A DNA stretch of 64,000 nucleotides from Xanthobacteraceae bacterium (GCA_019750915.1 JAIENY010000067.1:35363-99362); one strand, 5' to 3'; shown: positions 51,091 through 59,486, numbered from the stretch's first letter. Program-made: numbers and translations. Notes: generated by a model from the sequence alone, not told the origin.

Positions 51091-51244
51091 AATTCGAACT
51101 GTGTTCGGCAGACATCGCAACATGTTGAATTCGATGTGTTTCGATCGAGACATCACAGGCGTGGACAGTCGGAAGTTAACCGGGACAAACGTGCGTGGAC
51201 AAACGGTAGAAACCACCGTGGACAGTAATAGAACAACTGTCCAT
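51028..51244. repeat. GTGGACA repeat cluster, candidate origin or operator
   Basis: CCGACTGTCCACGC at 51028-51041 and its exact reverse complement GCGTGGACAGTCGG at 51159-51172 form a 14-bp perfect inverted repeat. GTGGACA recurs at 51161-51167, 51195-51201 and 51218-51224, and TGTCCAT at 51238-51244. This is iteron-like and lies in the coding tail and intergenic space after the gene at 50326-51090. The same GGACA core appears in the arm sites. Confidence 0.6.
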
Positions 51245-51373
51245 GCGATCTTCGAAGCGTCGCGCAGGCCGTCAAGGCCGACAGCGCGGCGGGCATATGG
51301 ATCTCTCCATCAATGTACCTCGCGCATCGGCTTCGCCTCGCTTGGTGCTTCAGCTGTTCGAAAGGAGAACGAC

Positions 51374-51616
51374 ATGGGTCGCAGAAATTGGGATCGTCCA
51401 TCTTTCCAGCGCCGCGGAAAGCAAACTGAGGGATTGGACGGGGCTGACGTGCCTCAAGAATTCAGGTTGCCTCCGCGCGCTCCATCACAATCTAAAACAG
51501 AACTGCGAGCCGAGACCGACAAGCTCGTTGCCGAATTCAAAGCAAAACGCCTGACGGCCAAATCTCAAGAACAACCTTCCGGGCCTCAAACTGATGGTCG
51601 GCCACCCTGGGAGTGA
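51374..51616 (+). CDS. Hypothetical basic protein
   Basis: The ATG at 51374 follows AAAGGAG by six bases and gives 80 residues beginning MGRRNWDRPSFQRRGKQTEG, then APSQSKTELRAETDKLVAEF and a Gln/Ser-rich end. No domain recognised. The longer frame running back to 51047 overlaps the repeat cluster and was not used. The good ribosome-binding site supports expression. Confidence 0.6.
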   Translation: MGRRNWDRPSFQRRGKQTEGLDGADVPQEFRLPPRAPSQSKTELRAETDKLVAEFKAKRLTAKSQEQPSGPQTDGRPPWE

Positions 51617-51847
51617 GATGGTTCGCAAATACATCTGACTAAATGCAAACAAAAGTAGTCGGATGTACTTGTCGCCTACTGTCGTTAGTTGTCATTCGCT
51701 GTCGTGCACTGATCTCTAATCAGTTTTCGAAATTCAATTTGTGCCGGTAGGTATTGATTTTTTAAGATTCACGCGTCACCGTGTCAGTTGGGTGTCGCCG
51801 AGTTTGCGCATTGAGTACACCGAACTTAACAGTCGGATACCAACGCG
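51617..51847. other. Non-coding region with 10-bp phased repeats
   Basis: No gene seen. Four 10-base units start at 51671, 51681, 51691 and 51701: GTCGCCTACT, GTCGTTAGTT, GTCATTCGCT, GTCGTGCACT, each beginning GTC. Helically phased, they would present the same DNA face to a protein. Confidence 0.6.
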
Positions 51848-52258
51848 ATGTCGAGCCGATCAGCCGCCATTCCCGACCACTTAGCGAGTCCAACTCTTCG
51901 CAAGCCGTCCGTAGACGGGCGCACGCTTGTGGCGCGTCGGCGACGCGCTTTGATTGCGACGTACATCGAAGCATTCGGAGGAAAGAGCGCGATTACCGAG
52001 GCGCAGCTCGTGGACGTCAGGAAGGCGGCGGAGTTGACGGCACTCGCAGAGCAGGTGAGGGCCCAAGCGATGCGGCAAGGGGTTACATCCCTCGGCGACC
52101 TGTCCGATGTGGTCAAAATTGAGAATGCGGCTACTCGGGCTGTTCGGGCACTCAACCTTCCCAGGAGCCAAGTTCCGAAGCGAGAGACAATCAGCGATTT
52201 CTTGGCACGTAGAGCGGCTGAGAAAGTCAGTGGCGATGCTCATGAGGACAAACCATGA
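51848..52258 (+). CDS. Candidate small terminase subunit
   Basis: The 136-residue product (MSSRSAAIPDHLASPTLRKPSVDGRTLVARRRRALIATYIEAFGGKSAITEAQLVDVRKAAELTALAEQ) ends four bases inside the terL start. In phages the gene before terL usually encodes the small terminase, and this one is helical and basic, but I see no domain signature. The name rests on position. Confidence 0.55.
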   Translation: MSSRSAAIPDHLASPTLRKPSVDGRTLVARRRRALIATYIEAFGGKSAITEAQLVDVRKAAELTALAEQVRAQAMRQGVTSLGDLSDVVKIENAATRAVRALNLPRSQVPKRETISDFLARRAAEKVSGDAHEDKP

Positions 52259-53697
52259 CTGTTAGCATCATCGAAGCCATGGACGAGCCTCAGCTCTTCA
52301 TGCCTTGGTTTTCGGGGGAAAGCTGGAGCGGCTGGCGCGTGGTCCTTAAGGCAGCGTTTGCGCTACCGATGACCGGTGACGAGATCGAGTTTTTCCGGTC
52401 GATCGCCGACCGAGAGCCTCCCAGGCAGCGTGTAAAGGAGCTGTGGTGCGTTGTGGGGCGGCGCGGGGGCAAAGACAGCGTCGCCTCGGTGATCGCGGCC
52501 CACAGCGCGGCCTTGTTCGACAGCGCGGCATATTTGCGGCCAGGCGAGCGGGCTCAGGTCATGTGTTTGGCCGCTGACAGGGATCAGGCAAAGATTATTT
52601 CCAGTTACGCGCGCAGCTACTTCATCAAGACCGTTCTCTTGAAACAGCTTGTTCAGCGAGAGACAGCCAGCGGCTTTGAGCTGACGAACGGGGTCGATAT
52701 CGCGGTCGCCACGAACAGTTTCCGGTCTGTCCGTGGGCGGCCAGTGCTTGTTGCCGTCCTGGATGAGGTCGCGTTCTGGCGCTCGGAGGAAAGCCAAAAC
52801 CCTGACGAGGAGGTGTACAAGGCGCTCGTACCCTCGCTGGCAACAATTCCGGGCTCGATGCTCGTCGGAATATCGAGCCCCTACCGGAAAACTGGTCTGC
52901 TGTTCCGCAAGTTCAGGCAGCACTATGGGAGAAACGACGACAACGTCCTTGTGATCCGCGCGCCGACGCGCACGCTCAATCCGACTATCAGCCAATCCGT
53001 CATTGACCAGGCACTTACGGACGATCCAGCCGCTGCGCGTGCCGAATGGCTGGCGGAATTCCGCGACGACATCGGTGGGTGGCTGGAACGGGAGATCATT
53101 GAGGCCTCCGTCGACGCCGGTATTGCCGTGCGACCTCCCAGAGCAGGAATCAGTTACCGCGCTTTCTCTGATCCGTCAGGCGGCCGCGGCGATAGCTTCA
53201 CGACAGCGATCGCGCATGACGAGAGAGGCATTGCGGTACTTGACTGCCTGATTGAGATAAAACCGCCGTTCAACCCATCCGCCGCAACGGCCGAAATATC
53301 TGAAACGCTGAAATCATACCGCGTCAACCGTACCAAGGGTGACAGATACGCGGCCGAATGGGTCGTCGCTGCATTTTCAAAGTGTGGCATCAACTACGAG
53401 CATAGCGACCGAGATCGATCGTCGCTTTATCAAGATGCGTTGCCGCTCTTCACGAGCGGCCGCGTGCGTCTTCTCGATAATCAACGCCTGGTCAGTCAGT
53501 TCGCCTCGCTCGAGCGAAAGACGTCGTCTATGGGAAAGGACCGTATCGACCACGGACCTGGCGGTCACGACGATCTTTGCAACGCGGCGGCCGGCGCGCT
53601 GGTGAGTCCGCGAAAGGCGCCGCTAATCGTTACTGACGAGATATTGGCTCGTTCACGTGAGTTACTGCCGTACAGGATAAGACGAGTGAACGCATAG
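52255..53697 (+). CDS. Phage terminase large subunit
   Basis: TerL is the motor and nuclease that packages DNA into proheads. The 480-residue product has Walker A VVGRRGGKDS (residues 67-76), a coupled hydrophobic strand ending LDEVAFW (Walker B, D169-E170), the coupling motif SSPYRK (207-212) and a nuclease-type fold with SDPSGGRGDSFTTAI (D305) and DHGPGGHDDLCNAA near the C-terminus. The presence of all motifs suggests an intact enzyme. It is coupled to the preceding small gene. Confidence 0.92.
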   Translation: MTVSIIEAMDEPQLFMPWFSGESWSGWRVVLKAAFALPMTGDEIEFFRSIADREPPRQRVKELWCVVGRRGGKDSVASVIAAHSAALFDSAAYLRPGERAQVMCLAADRDQAKIISSYARSYFIKTVLLKQLVQRETASGFELTNGVDIAVATNSFRSVRGRPVLVAVLDEVAFWRSEESQNPDEEVYKALVPSLATIPGSMLVGISSPYRKTGLLFRKFRQHYGRNDDNVLVIRAPTRTLNPTISQSVIDQALTDDPAAARAEWLAEFRDDIGGWLEREIIEASVDAGIAVRPPRAGISYRAFSDPSGGRGDSFTTAIAHDERGIAVLDCLIEIKPPFNPSAATAEISETLKSYRVNRTKGDRYAAEWVVAAFSKCGINYEHSDRDRSSLYQDALPLFTSGRVRLLDNQRLVSQFASLERKTSSMGKDRIDHGPGGHDDLCNAAAGALVSPRKAPLIVTDEILARSRELLPYRIRRVNA

Positions 53698-53709
53698 AAA
53701 GGAACCCCG

Positions 53710-54060
53710 ATGCGTATTCCAATGCCATCGCCGCACGGTACAAACCACGCCCGACTTTTCATCTACAAAAAGCCGACGGCAGCTTACGACGCCCTACCAA
53801 AGGAAGCCATTCCGAGCGACTTGATCAGCTTTCTCCAAGACAAGCTTTCGCCGGAGGATCTTTCCGAATTTTGCGAGCTTGCGGGTATCGACCAAAACGA
53901 ATGGACCGCAACAGACAGCGACATGCCGAAAAACGGCATCGATAGGCCCGCGAGGCCAGCAATGGACCATCTGTCCCGACACCGCTCGTTGAAGAGCGCA
54001 GCCGACGCGGACTTTTTCAGGCGTTATCCGGGTGCCAAAAATATTACGGTCAATCGCTAG
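53710..54060 (+). CDS. Hypothetical phage protein
   Basis: The 116-residue product follows terL by twelve bases: [31 protein letters not shown], a central acidic part, and [23 protein letters not shown] near the end. The C-terminal pattern resembles the end of phage head scaffolding proteins, a weak similarity. It may help head assembly, or be unrelated. Confidence 0.55.
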   Translation: MRIPMPSPHGTNHARLFIYKKPTAAYDALPKEAIPSDLISFLQDKLSPEDLSEFCELAGIDQNEWTATDSDMPKNGIDRPARPAMDHLSRHRSLKSAADADFFRRYPGAKNITVNR

Positions 54061-54062
54061 CG

Positions 54063-54701
54063 ATGCGGCATTTGGTCAAAAGCAAACGTCATCGACTTGC
54101 TTTGGATCGCGCCTCTGCACGCTCTTACGACGCCGACGGCCGGCTACACGTTGCCGTCTCGAATATCAGTAAGGCGAACGTTTGTGGGTATCTGGGCAGA
54201 GAGATACCCGACTTCGAGCGTTCTGGGCTCGATCCCGATCGGATGTACCAACTGCTGCGAGATCCTGAGGAACTGGCGAGGGCAGCCAAGACGTTCAACA
54301 ATCTTCCCATCCTGTCACGCCATGTTCCGGTCGACGCGACCGATCATCAGCCCGACCTCGTGGTTGGATCAACCGGCACCGACGCGCACTTCGTAAATCC
54401 ATATCTCACCAACAGCCTAGTCATTTGGTCGATCGACGCCGTCCGCGGCGTCGAGACCAGTCAGCAACGCGAGCTCAGCAGCGCCTATCGATACGTTGCG
54501 GTCATGTCAGCCGGAACGTTTGCCGGTCAACGCTACGACGGCCGCATGACCAAGATCGTCGGCAATCATGTTGCCTTGGTCGAGGAAGGCCGGGCTGGCA
54601 GCGATGTTGTTGTCGGTGACTGTGCCGCTCGACCACTCGTTCATCACGACATCAACTTCAACCAACGCTTTCCGTGGGCAGCACGGATCAAACTCACATA
54701 A
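54063..54701 (+). CDS. DUF2213 protein, prohead-protease-like
   Basis: The 212-residue product carries the DUF2213 features: [83 protein letters not shown] and [20 protein letters not shown]. This family lies in phage head modules and resembles capsid-maturation proteases. It follows the previous gene by two bases. It is unusual that no capsid gene follows. Confidence 0.8.
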   Translation: MRHLVKSKRHRLALDRASARSYDADGRLHVAVSNISKANVCGYLGREIPDFERSGLDPDRMYQLLRDPEELARAAKTFNNLPILSRHVPVDATDHQPDLVVGSTGTDAHFVNPYLTNSLVIWSIDAVRGVETSQQRELSSAYRYVAVMSAGTFAGQRYDGRMTKIVGNHVALVEEGRAGSDVVVGDCAARPLVHHDINFNQRFPWAARIKLT

Positions 54702-54711
54702 GGAGCGAGTT

Positions 54712-55335
54712 ATGAAAGACATCGAAAGCCGGGCGCAGACGGAAGACGTTTACGAGGTCGCCAAGCGAAACCTCGAGGATGCGATGCGGCGGCGACAGGA
54801 AATTCTGGACCATAAAACGACTCTCCAGGCTGGTTTGAACGAACTCGAGAAGCGATCCCGGGAGGTCCGCAACAAGATCGATGATCTGGAGAAGGCGGCA
54901 ACGGAAGCAAAGAAGCACGCACCTGATTTTTTGATTGCCCAGGCACTGGGTCAGGATTCCCAACTGCCGGAAGGAACAAAAGATATAAGCAAGCTTTTGG
55001 AGGATTCCGAAGAGTTGCTCGACAACATGCGAATTGCCCGCGCCAGACTCGAAGAGCAGATTCGGAATATCGATACTTGGGCCATCGATGGGAAAATTGA
55101 GAACTGCAAAGCGCAGGTTGTCGCGACCAGCCCTCAATTCCGAGAGCTATTAGATCAGCGAGAAAAGTTGCTTTACGTCGATGCTTTCATCGATCGTCTC
55201 TGCGAGCAATTTCCCTCTGTGCGAAATGTCGTCGACGAGTCAGCGGAAGTGCTTGAGGGGCTGGATAACCGCGCGCGAGAATCACTTGAGCGGTTTTTAT
55301 CCGGAGTCGGTCTCAAACTGCAGACACTGAACTAG
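54712..55335 (+). CDS. Coiled-coil protein
   Basis: ATG 54712 (AGGAGCGAG upstream) gives 207 residues, mostly heptad-rich helix: AKRNLEDAMRRRQEILDHKTTLQ, LNELEKRSREVRNKIDDLEKAATEAKK and NMRIARARLEEQIRNI. No domain is recognised; a structural or scaffolding role in the phage block would fit. The open frame begins earlier inside the DUF2213 gene, but the ATG has the ribosome-binding site. Confidence 0.65.
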   Translation: MKDIESRAQTEDVYEVAKRNLEDAMRRRQEILDHKTTLQAGLNELEKRSREVRNKIDDLEKAATEAKKHAPDFLIAQALGQDSQLPEGTKDISKLLEDSEELLDNMRIARARLEEQIRNIDTWAIDGKIENCKAQVVATSPQFRELLDQREKLLYVDAFIDRLCEQFPSVRNVVDESAEVLEGLDNRARESLERFLSGVGLKLQTLN

Positions 55336-55344
55336 GAGCTTTCC

Positions 55345-55542
55345 ATGTCCGACGTAGATGCTTTCATCGTTAAGACCAATAAGCGCCTCGAAGCCATGGA
55401 AGAACACATTGCCTCGGTTCAAGCGACGGCCTCTCGCTGCGAGGCCAAGCTCAACTGCATCTATACCGCGATCGTTGCCGTGCGGAATGAATCACCGGCG
55501 CGTGCGCTACCGAGCGAACAGCCGTCAGCTGGGCAGCAGTAA
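55345..55542 (+). CDS. Small coiled-coil protein
   Basis: The 65-residue product (MSDVDAFIVKTNKRLEAMEEHIASVQATASRCEAKLN) starts nine bases after the previous stop with GGAGC upstream. It is a short helical protein with a Pro/Ala-rich tail. Its position is where a tail-assembly chaperone might be, but nothing confirms that. Confidence 0.55.
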   Translation: MSDVDAFIVKTNKRLEAMEEHIASVQATASRCEAKLNCIYTAIVAVRNESPARALPSEQPSAGQQ

Positions 55543-55550
55543 GGAATCCG

Positions 55551-57023
55551 ATGACAACGATTATCGACGAACTTGTCGTCACCCTCGGTCTAGACCCGGC
55601 AAAATTCAATAAAGGACAGCGTGAGGCCTTAGATAATTTCAAGCGAACTCAAGATGAGTTCGTCAAAGGCAGCCAAAATGTCGAGATATCTGCCGCGCGT
55701 AGCGTCAGCACTGTGGGCGCGTTTCGAACTGCGGCTGTTGAATTATTTGCGGCCTTCGAGACAGCGAAGGGCATTGGAGAATTCGTTGCCAATTTGACGA
55801 CTGCAAACGCTGCTCTCGGGCGCGTGTCGCGAAGTACCGGTGTCTCGGTCACCGAAATTAATCGTTGGCAACAAGCTGCCGGCATTTTTAACGGCGACGC
55901 CGGCGCTATGGCCGAGAGTATTAAGACCCTTTCGGATGCCTTTCAGGGACTCAAATTTGGTGAGATTTCACCGATTATTACAACGCTACGGGCGATATCG
56001 ACCGCCGGTGGAACGGCGATCGACGTCAGTAAAGGCGTGAACCAGTCGCTGATCGATATCGCCACGAATATCGAAGCTATCGAAAAGTCGCATCCCGGCT
56101 CGTCGGGGTATTTGTTGCGGAAACTTCCATTCGACAGCGGCACGATTGATCTGCTGATGAGTGGAGCGAGCAATGTGCGGTCGGTGCTACAATTAGTTGA
56201 CCAGCTTGGTCCGGCCACTAATCGCGATACAAACGCTTTCGGAGAACTGCAGAAGCGGATCAACCTGGCCAAAATCGCAGCTGAAAGTTCCGGCCGTCAC
56301 GCGGGCACGCCGCTCGCTGAGCAGGCAGTCAACACTATCGATTATCTCGGAACCCACACTTCAGAGCAGCTCGTAAATGGTGCGGTCGATCAGTTTAAGG
56401 CTGAGTACGACAAGACCGGCTTTTTCGGTGCCTTCTGGAATCTCGTTAGTGGAAAGGCAGGCACTTCGTTCGGAGCGGGTTCGCCGCAGCCGGTGACGAG
56501 CCTCGCCTTGCGAACGCCGTTTACGAGCCAGACTGACAAAGAGCAATTCATCCGGGGGGAAGCCTTGCGCCAGGGCATTAATCCGGACGTCGCATTGGCG
56601 GTAGCAAAGAGTGAGGGCTTTGGAAGCTATATCGGCGACCAAGGCTCGAGCTTTGGTGCGTTCCAGCTTCACTATGGAGGTTTGGCACCTGGAGGCAATA
56701 AAGTACCCGGGCTGGGTGAGTTGTTCACGAAGGAGACCGGTCTCGACGCACGAGACCGGTCCACTGAGAGGGAGCAAATTCGCTGGGCGCTAAGTTATGC
56801 CGCGAAGAACGGTTGGGGAGACTGGCACGGATGGCGAGGTACACGCTTCGCCGGCATCGGTCAGTCGCAGCAGAGCAGCGGCGGCAACACCGAGATCACC
56901 GTCAACGGAGGAATCCACGTGCAGGCCGGTCCTCAGGCGACTGGAGCGCAGGCGGGCGAAGCCGTTCGGGATGCCCTGACACGTCAGACCAGGACAGCAC
57001 AATCGAATACCGGACAGCAGTAG
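55551..57023 (+). CDS. Tape-measure-like protein with lysozyme-like domain
   Basis: The 490-residue product has an N-terminal half of the style found in phage tail tape measure proteins (MTTIIDELVVTLGLDPAKFNKGQREALDNFKRTQDEFVKG; many Ala/Gly-rich repeats) and a C-terminal lysozyme-like segment at about residues 325-420 (FIRGEALRQGINPDVALAVAKSEGFGSYIGDQGSSFGAFQLHYGG), with the Glu in AKSEGF as candidate catalytic residue. It is short for a tape measure protein. A hairpin follows. Confidence 0.7.
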   Translation: MTTIIDELVVTLGLDPAKFNKGQREALDNFKRTQDEFVKGSQNVEISAARSVSTVGAFRTAAVELFAAFETAKGIGEFVANLTTANAALGRVSRSTGVSVTEINRWQQAAGIFNGDAGAMAESIKTLSDAFQGLKFGEISPIITTLRAISTAGGTAIDVSKGVNQSLIDIATNIEAIEKSHPGSSGYLLRKLPFDSGTIDLLMSGASNVRSVLQLVDQLGPATNRDTNAFGELQKRINLAKIAAESSGRHAGTPLAEQAVNTIDYLGTHTSEQLVNGAVDQFKAEYDKTGFFGAFWNLVSGKAGTSFGAGSPQPVTSLALRTPFTSQTDKEQFIRGEALRQGINPDVALAVAKSEGFGSYIGDQGSSFGAFQLHYGGLAPGGNKVPGLGELFTKETGLDARDRSTEREQIRWALSYAAKNGWGDWHGWRGTRFAGIGQSQQSSGGNTEITVNGGIHVQAGPQATGAQAGEAVRDALTRQTRTAQSNTGQQ

Positions 57024-57051
57024 ACCACGCGCCGCGGGCCGTCGCGTGGTC
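57023..57051 (+). terminator. Hairpin at the end of the phage block
   Basis: A 9-bp stem GACCACGCG/CGCGTGGTC with an 11-base loop begins right at the stop of the tape-measure-like gene. There is no T run, so it may be a weak terminator. Confidence 0.5.
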
Positions 57052-57193
57052 GTCCCGACCGTCCTTCGAGTCGGGCGACGTAGGTCGGCAAGAGCGTCGT
57101 AAATCCATCACCGACAACCTGTGAGGGCCGCTCCTTGCCCCTGCGACAGGCCGAGAGCACCCGGCGCTCCGGATGTACGAGCGTCGGGTACTT

Positions 57194-57568
57194 TCACTGA
57201 GCGTTGGCGTTCGCGAGTTCGTTCGTTTTGCTCATTACACCGCTTGCAAAGTCACAGGCCGGGTCGAGCCCAAATCTCATCACGCGCTCGTTGAAATCTG
57301 ACGCGCCCTTCATCATCCATTCTTTGATCGTGTCTGGGTACGCTTCCGAAAAGGCTTTCATTTCCCTGCCGCTGACCAGGGAAACCGCTGCGGCTATCGC
57401 TGCGCGATCGTCAAGTTTGCATGCCTTACTTGCCCTCAACAGAAAACCGCTGATGACATAACGAGCTCGGTATTCTTGTCCCGCATCCTGAGAGTTTGCT
57501 GTATCGGACAGAAAACATAGCATCGACAAAACCGCGACGGGCGAAATAACTTTGGCAAAATTGAGCAT
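57194..57568 (-). CDS. Small secreted hypothetical protein
   Basis: ATG 57568 gives 124 residues with a signal peptide (MLNFAKVISPVAVLSMLCFLSDTANS) and two cysteines in the mature part (KACKLDDRAAI and LDPACDFASG), which may form a disulfide. The frame extends to 57625 without a better site. It is convergent with the phage block. No family recognised. Confidence 0.55.
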   Translation of the reverse strand: MLNFAKVISPVAVLSMLCFLSDTANSQDAGQEYRARYVISGFLLRASKACKLDDRAAIAAAVSLVSGREMKAFSEAYPDTIKEWMMKGASDFNERVMRFGLDPACDFASGVMSKTNELANANAQ

Positions 57569-57679
57569 TTTACGTCCGATCAATTGAAACGCGTCGATCG
57601 TCTTCCAGTAAATGCCTCTCGTCAAATACGAAAACCGGTAGATTTACCGGTCGCGACAACAAACATGTTCGGCGAATGC

Positions 57680-58183
57680 CTACGACGAGGATGCAGAAAT
57701 CTGTTGCCATCGCAGTTCGCCGGCCGCCGTAATTGCGAAGAGACCGGCGCCCCCCGATGTGATGAAACCATGCAGCTCAAGCCAGCGCAGCGAACTGTGC
57801 CGATGCATGGTTAAGTCAACGGGATTCGGGCGCGAGTGGAAGCATTCCTCGAGCGCGTCTCTTTCGCGCTTCGTCATAGGCCTTCTCTTGATCTCTTCTT
57901 GCAATGCCCTGTTGGCTGCCGCCATCTTCTCTCTAATATCGGACTGGGGTTTTAATGGTTGATCGGGCTTCTCTTCACCTAATAACGTGGGATGACGAAG
58001 GTCTTGCCAAACGTCGATCGCCTTCGTGTCGAAGTTGCCGGTCGTCGGGTCCGGTGACGGGAAATTGCGCTTCAGCAGATCGGGGAGCTTTTCAGTGAAC
58101 GCTTCCAGCGTCATGCCCATGATGCGCGCCGCCGCAATCGGCGGCACGTCCCTGGCCGTGACATGGTAGCGGTGCCGCGGCAT
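57680..58183 (-). CDS. Phage-type helix-turn-helix hypothetical protein
   Basis: The 167-residue product has VPPIAAARIMGMTLEAFTEKLPDLLKRNFPSPDPTTGNFDTKAIDVWQDLRHP, a DNA-binding-like start seen in small phage proteins next to excisionase-like partners, and a C-terminal part with RWLELHGFITSGGAGLFAITAAGELRWQQI, a winged-helix look. It starts at the base next to the stop of the gene at 58184-58477, so the two form one operon. Confidence 0.62.
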   Translation of the reverse strand: MPRHRYHVTARDVPPIAAARIMGMTLEAFTEKLPDLLKRNFPSPDPTTGNFDTKAIDVWQDLRHPTLLGEEKPDQPLKPQSDIREKMAAANRALQEEIKRRPMTKRERDALEECFHSRPNPVDLTMHRHSSLRWLELHGFITSGGAGLFAITAAGELRWQQISASSS

Positions 58184-58477
58184 TTACCGCACGCTGCCCC
58201 ATGGATTAGTCACGTCCTCAGACGGCAAATCCTCGAAAGCCTCGTCAAGACGGAATCGGTCCCAGACCACACTGCCATCCACACGCTTCGGCTTGGGCAT
58301 TCGACCATCTGCCACGAGTTGCCCGAATTTCGAAATGCTAAGTCCGACGTAAATGGCCGCATTATCGCGGCGCAGACCGCGAGGTGCATAAGCCTGGCCG
58401 GGTCGGGTTATTTTGGTCACATCGAACTTTACAATGACACTTCCCTTATTTCCCTCTCTCTGGCTAGCTATACCCAA
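58184..58477 (-). CDS. AlpA/excisionase-like DNA-binding protein
   Basis: The frame gives up to 97 residues (TTG at 58477, no strong site; a shorter start is possible). The core APRGLRRDNAAIYVGLSISKFGQLVADGRMPKPKRVDGSVVWDRFRLDEAF reads as an AlpA-type winged helix, with the YVGLSISKFGQLVADGRMP helix-turn-helix and the VWDRFRLDEA strand. It and the following gene may regulate the element or its excision. Confidence 0.7.
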   Translation of the reverse strand: MGIASQREGNKGSVIVKFDVTKITRPGQAYAPRGLRRDNAAIYVGLSISKFGQLVADGRMPKPKRVDGSVVWDRFRLDEAFEDLPSEDVTNPWGSVR

Positions 58478-58500
58478 TATTCACAAGAGCTTTGAAAAAG

Positions 58501-58797
58501 ATGAAATGTCTGTCTTTGATCATCGCAACCGCGGTTGTTTGTGCCGTTTCACCGGCGAATGCCGCGGAAGCCAGTTGCAGCGATTACTTGGCTGCCATCA
58601 AGGAAGATCGAGCGCTATTTGACGGCTTTATTTACGGATACGTCACCGCCAAGATGCGTCAAAAGGGGGACGTTGCGATAAATGCCGCGACCATAAAAGT
58701 AAAGCGGATGACAGAAAAGTATTGCCGAGCAAGTCCGGAAGACAGGGTCTCTAGTGTAATTGGCGTATTCGCCGAGACGGCTGCGCGTGAGCCATAG
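58501..58797 (+). CDS. Small secreted HdeA/Rap1a-like protein
   Basis: ATG 58501 gives 98 residues with a signal peptide (MKCLSLIIATAVVCAVSPANA, cleavage after ANA). The mature part has a cysteine near the start (ASCSDYLAAIKEDRALFDGFIYGYVTAKM) and another in EKYCRASPEDRVSSVIG. This two-cysteine, helical pattern recalls HdeA or Rap1a/Tai-immunity families, but a match is not certain. It lies between two minus-strand genes. Confidence 0.55.
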   Translation: MKCLSLIIATAVVCAVSPANAAEASCSDYLAAIKEDRALFDGFIYGYVTAKMRQKGDVAINAATIKVKRMTEKYCRASPEDRVSSVIGVFAETAAREP

Positions 58798-58801
58798 ACC
58801 T

Positions 58802-59002
58802 TTATTTCGGCGAGACTTTTAATCCCAACTCGACCAACCTTCGGATGGCTTCTGACCGGCTGGGGCGGTCGTCTCGCCGAGATGCCCAAGCGTCGATTTT
58901 AGCTATCGTGTCCTCTGGCCAGCGCGTACCCACCTGCACCCCCTGACCGGTGGCCGGGCGCCCGGGTCTTTTTTTGGTACCATTCTTTCTTTGGATTTTC
59001 AT
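58802..59002 (-). CDS. Ribbon-helix-helix transcription regulator
   Basis: ATG 59002 gives 66 residues: MKIQRKNGTKKRPGRPATGQ, then VQVGTRWPEDTIAKIDAWASRRDDRPSRSEAIRRLVELGLKV. The strand GVQVGTRW, helix A (PEDTIAKIDAWAS) and the SEAIRRLVELGL helix are a classic RHH. No toxin gene is adjacent on the same strand. Two TGGTACCAT palindromes, one overlapping its own start region, suggest autoregulation. The divergent gene at 59082 probably shares the control. Confidence 0.85.
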   Translation of the reverse strand: MKIQRKNGTKKRPGRPATGQGVQVGTRWPEDTIAKIDAWASRRDDRPSRSEAIRRLVELGLKVSPK

Positions 59003-59018
59003 TTGTTTATGGTACCAT
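58975..59018. promoter_or_regulatory. Paired TGGTACCAT operator-like sites
   Basis: TGGTACCAT occurs at 58975-58983 (inside the first codons of the RHH gene) and at 59010-59018 (just upstream), 35 bp apart. Its GGTACC centre is palindromic, suited to the RHH dimer encoded here. Binding is inference. Confidence 0.6.
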
Positions 59019-59081
59019 AAAAGCAAGCCGAGGCAAGGCTGCAACCTTGCTCTCGGCTCTGACCTGGAAAATGGAGTGACC

Positions 59082-59393
59082 ATGTCCCAAGCTAAAGTTG
59101 TCTATAACACGTGCCAAAATCTTATGACATTGGATGATGTCGCGTCTGACGCGGCCCATCTGAGCCACTTGCTTGATGTTTTGGTGGAGGAGGCCATTAA
59201 CATGCCACGGCGTTCCGACGGATCCCACATCGATTCTCTTGATCGGGTAGCCGCGCTCTTGTGGGTCGCCCGCGACGTCTCGGAAAAATTGTCGGGCGAC
59301 GTAAGCATCGCCAACCAGCGTCTCACTTGTGAACGAAAAAATTCATGCGTTTGCACTTTAGCGACCGAAGGAGTTGCTGGAAGCAGCATTTAA
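59082..59393 (+). CDS. Hypothetical protein divergent from the RHH regulator
   Basis: ATG 59082 with GGAGTGACC upstream gives 103 residues: MSQAKVVYNTCQNLMTLDDV, then DAAHLSHLLDVLVEEAINMPRRSDGSHIDSLDRVAALLWVARDVSEKLSGDV, mostly helical with an acidic face. The gene faces away from the RHH gene across 80 bp containing the operator sites. No family recognised; it could be a partner in a regulatory pair. Confidence 0.65.
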   Translation: MSQAKVVYNTCQNLMTLDDVASDAAHLSHLLDVLVEEAINMPRRSDGSHIDSLDRVAALLWVARDVSEKLSGDVSIANQRLTCERKNSCVCTLATEGVAGSSI

Positions 59394-59486
59394 CTTGCTG
59401 ATACGCCGGAGGGTTTCCTATTCCAGCATGGGACAGCCCGCTTTCCCCATTTGCATTGGCATTAACCTTTTGCGATATGGTAGCGC

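Noticed and set aside
57024..57193. CRISPR-like or repeat region after the tape-measure-like gene
   Set aside because: Only the single hairpin 57023-57051 was found; no repeat-spacer pattern.
58802..59393. Toxin-antitoxin module at the RHH gene
   Set aside because: No toxin-type protein beside the RHH gene on the same strand; the divergent neighbour shows no toxin fold that I can recognise.
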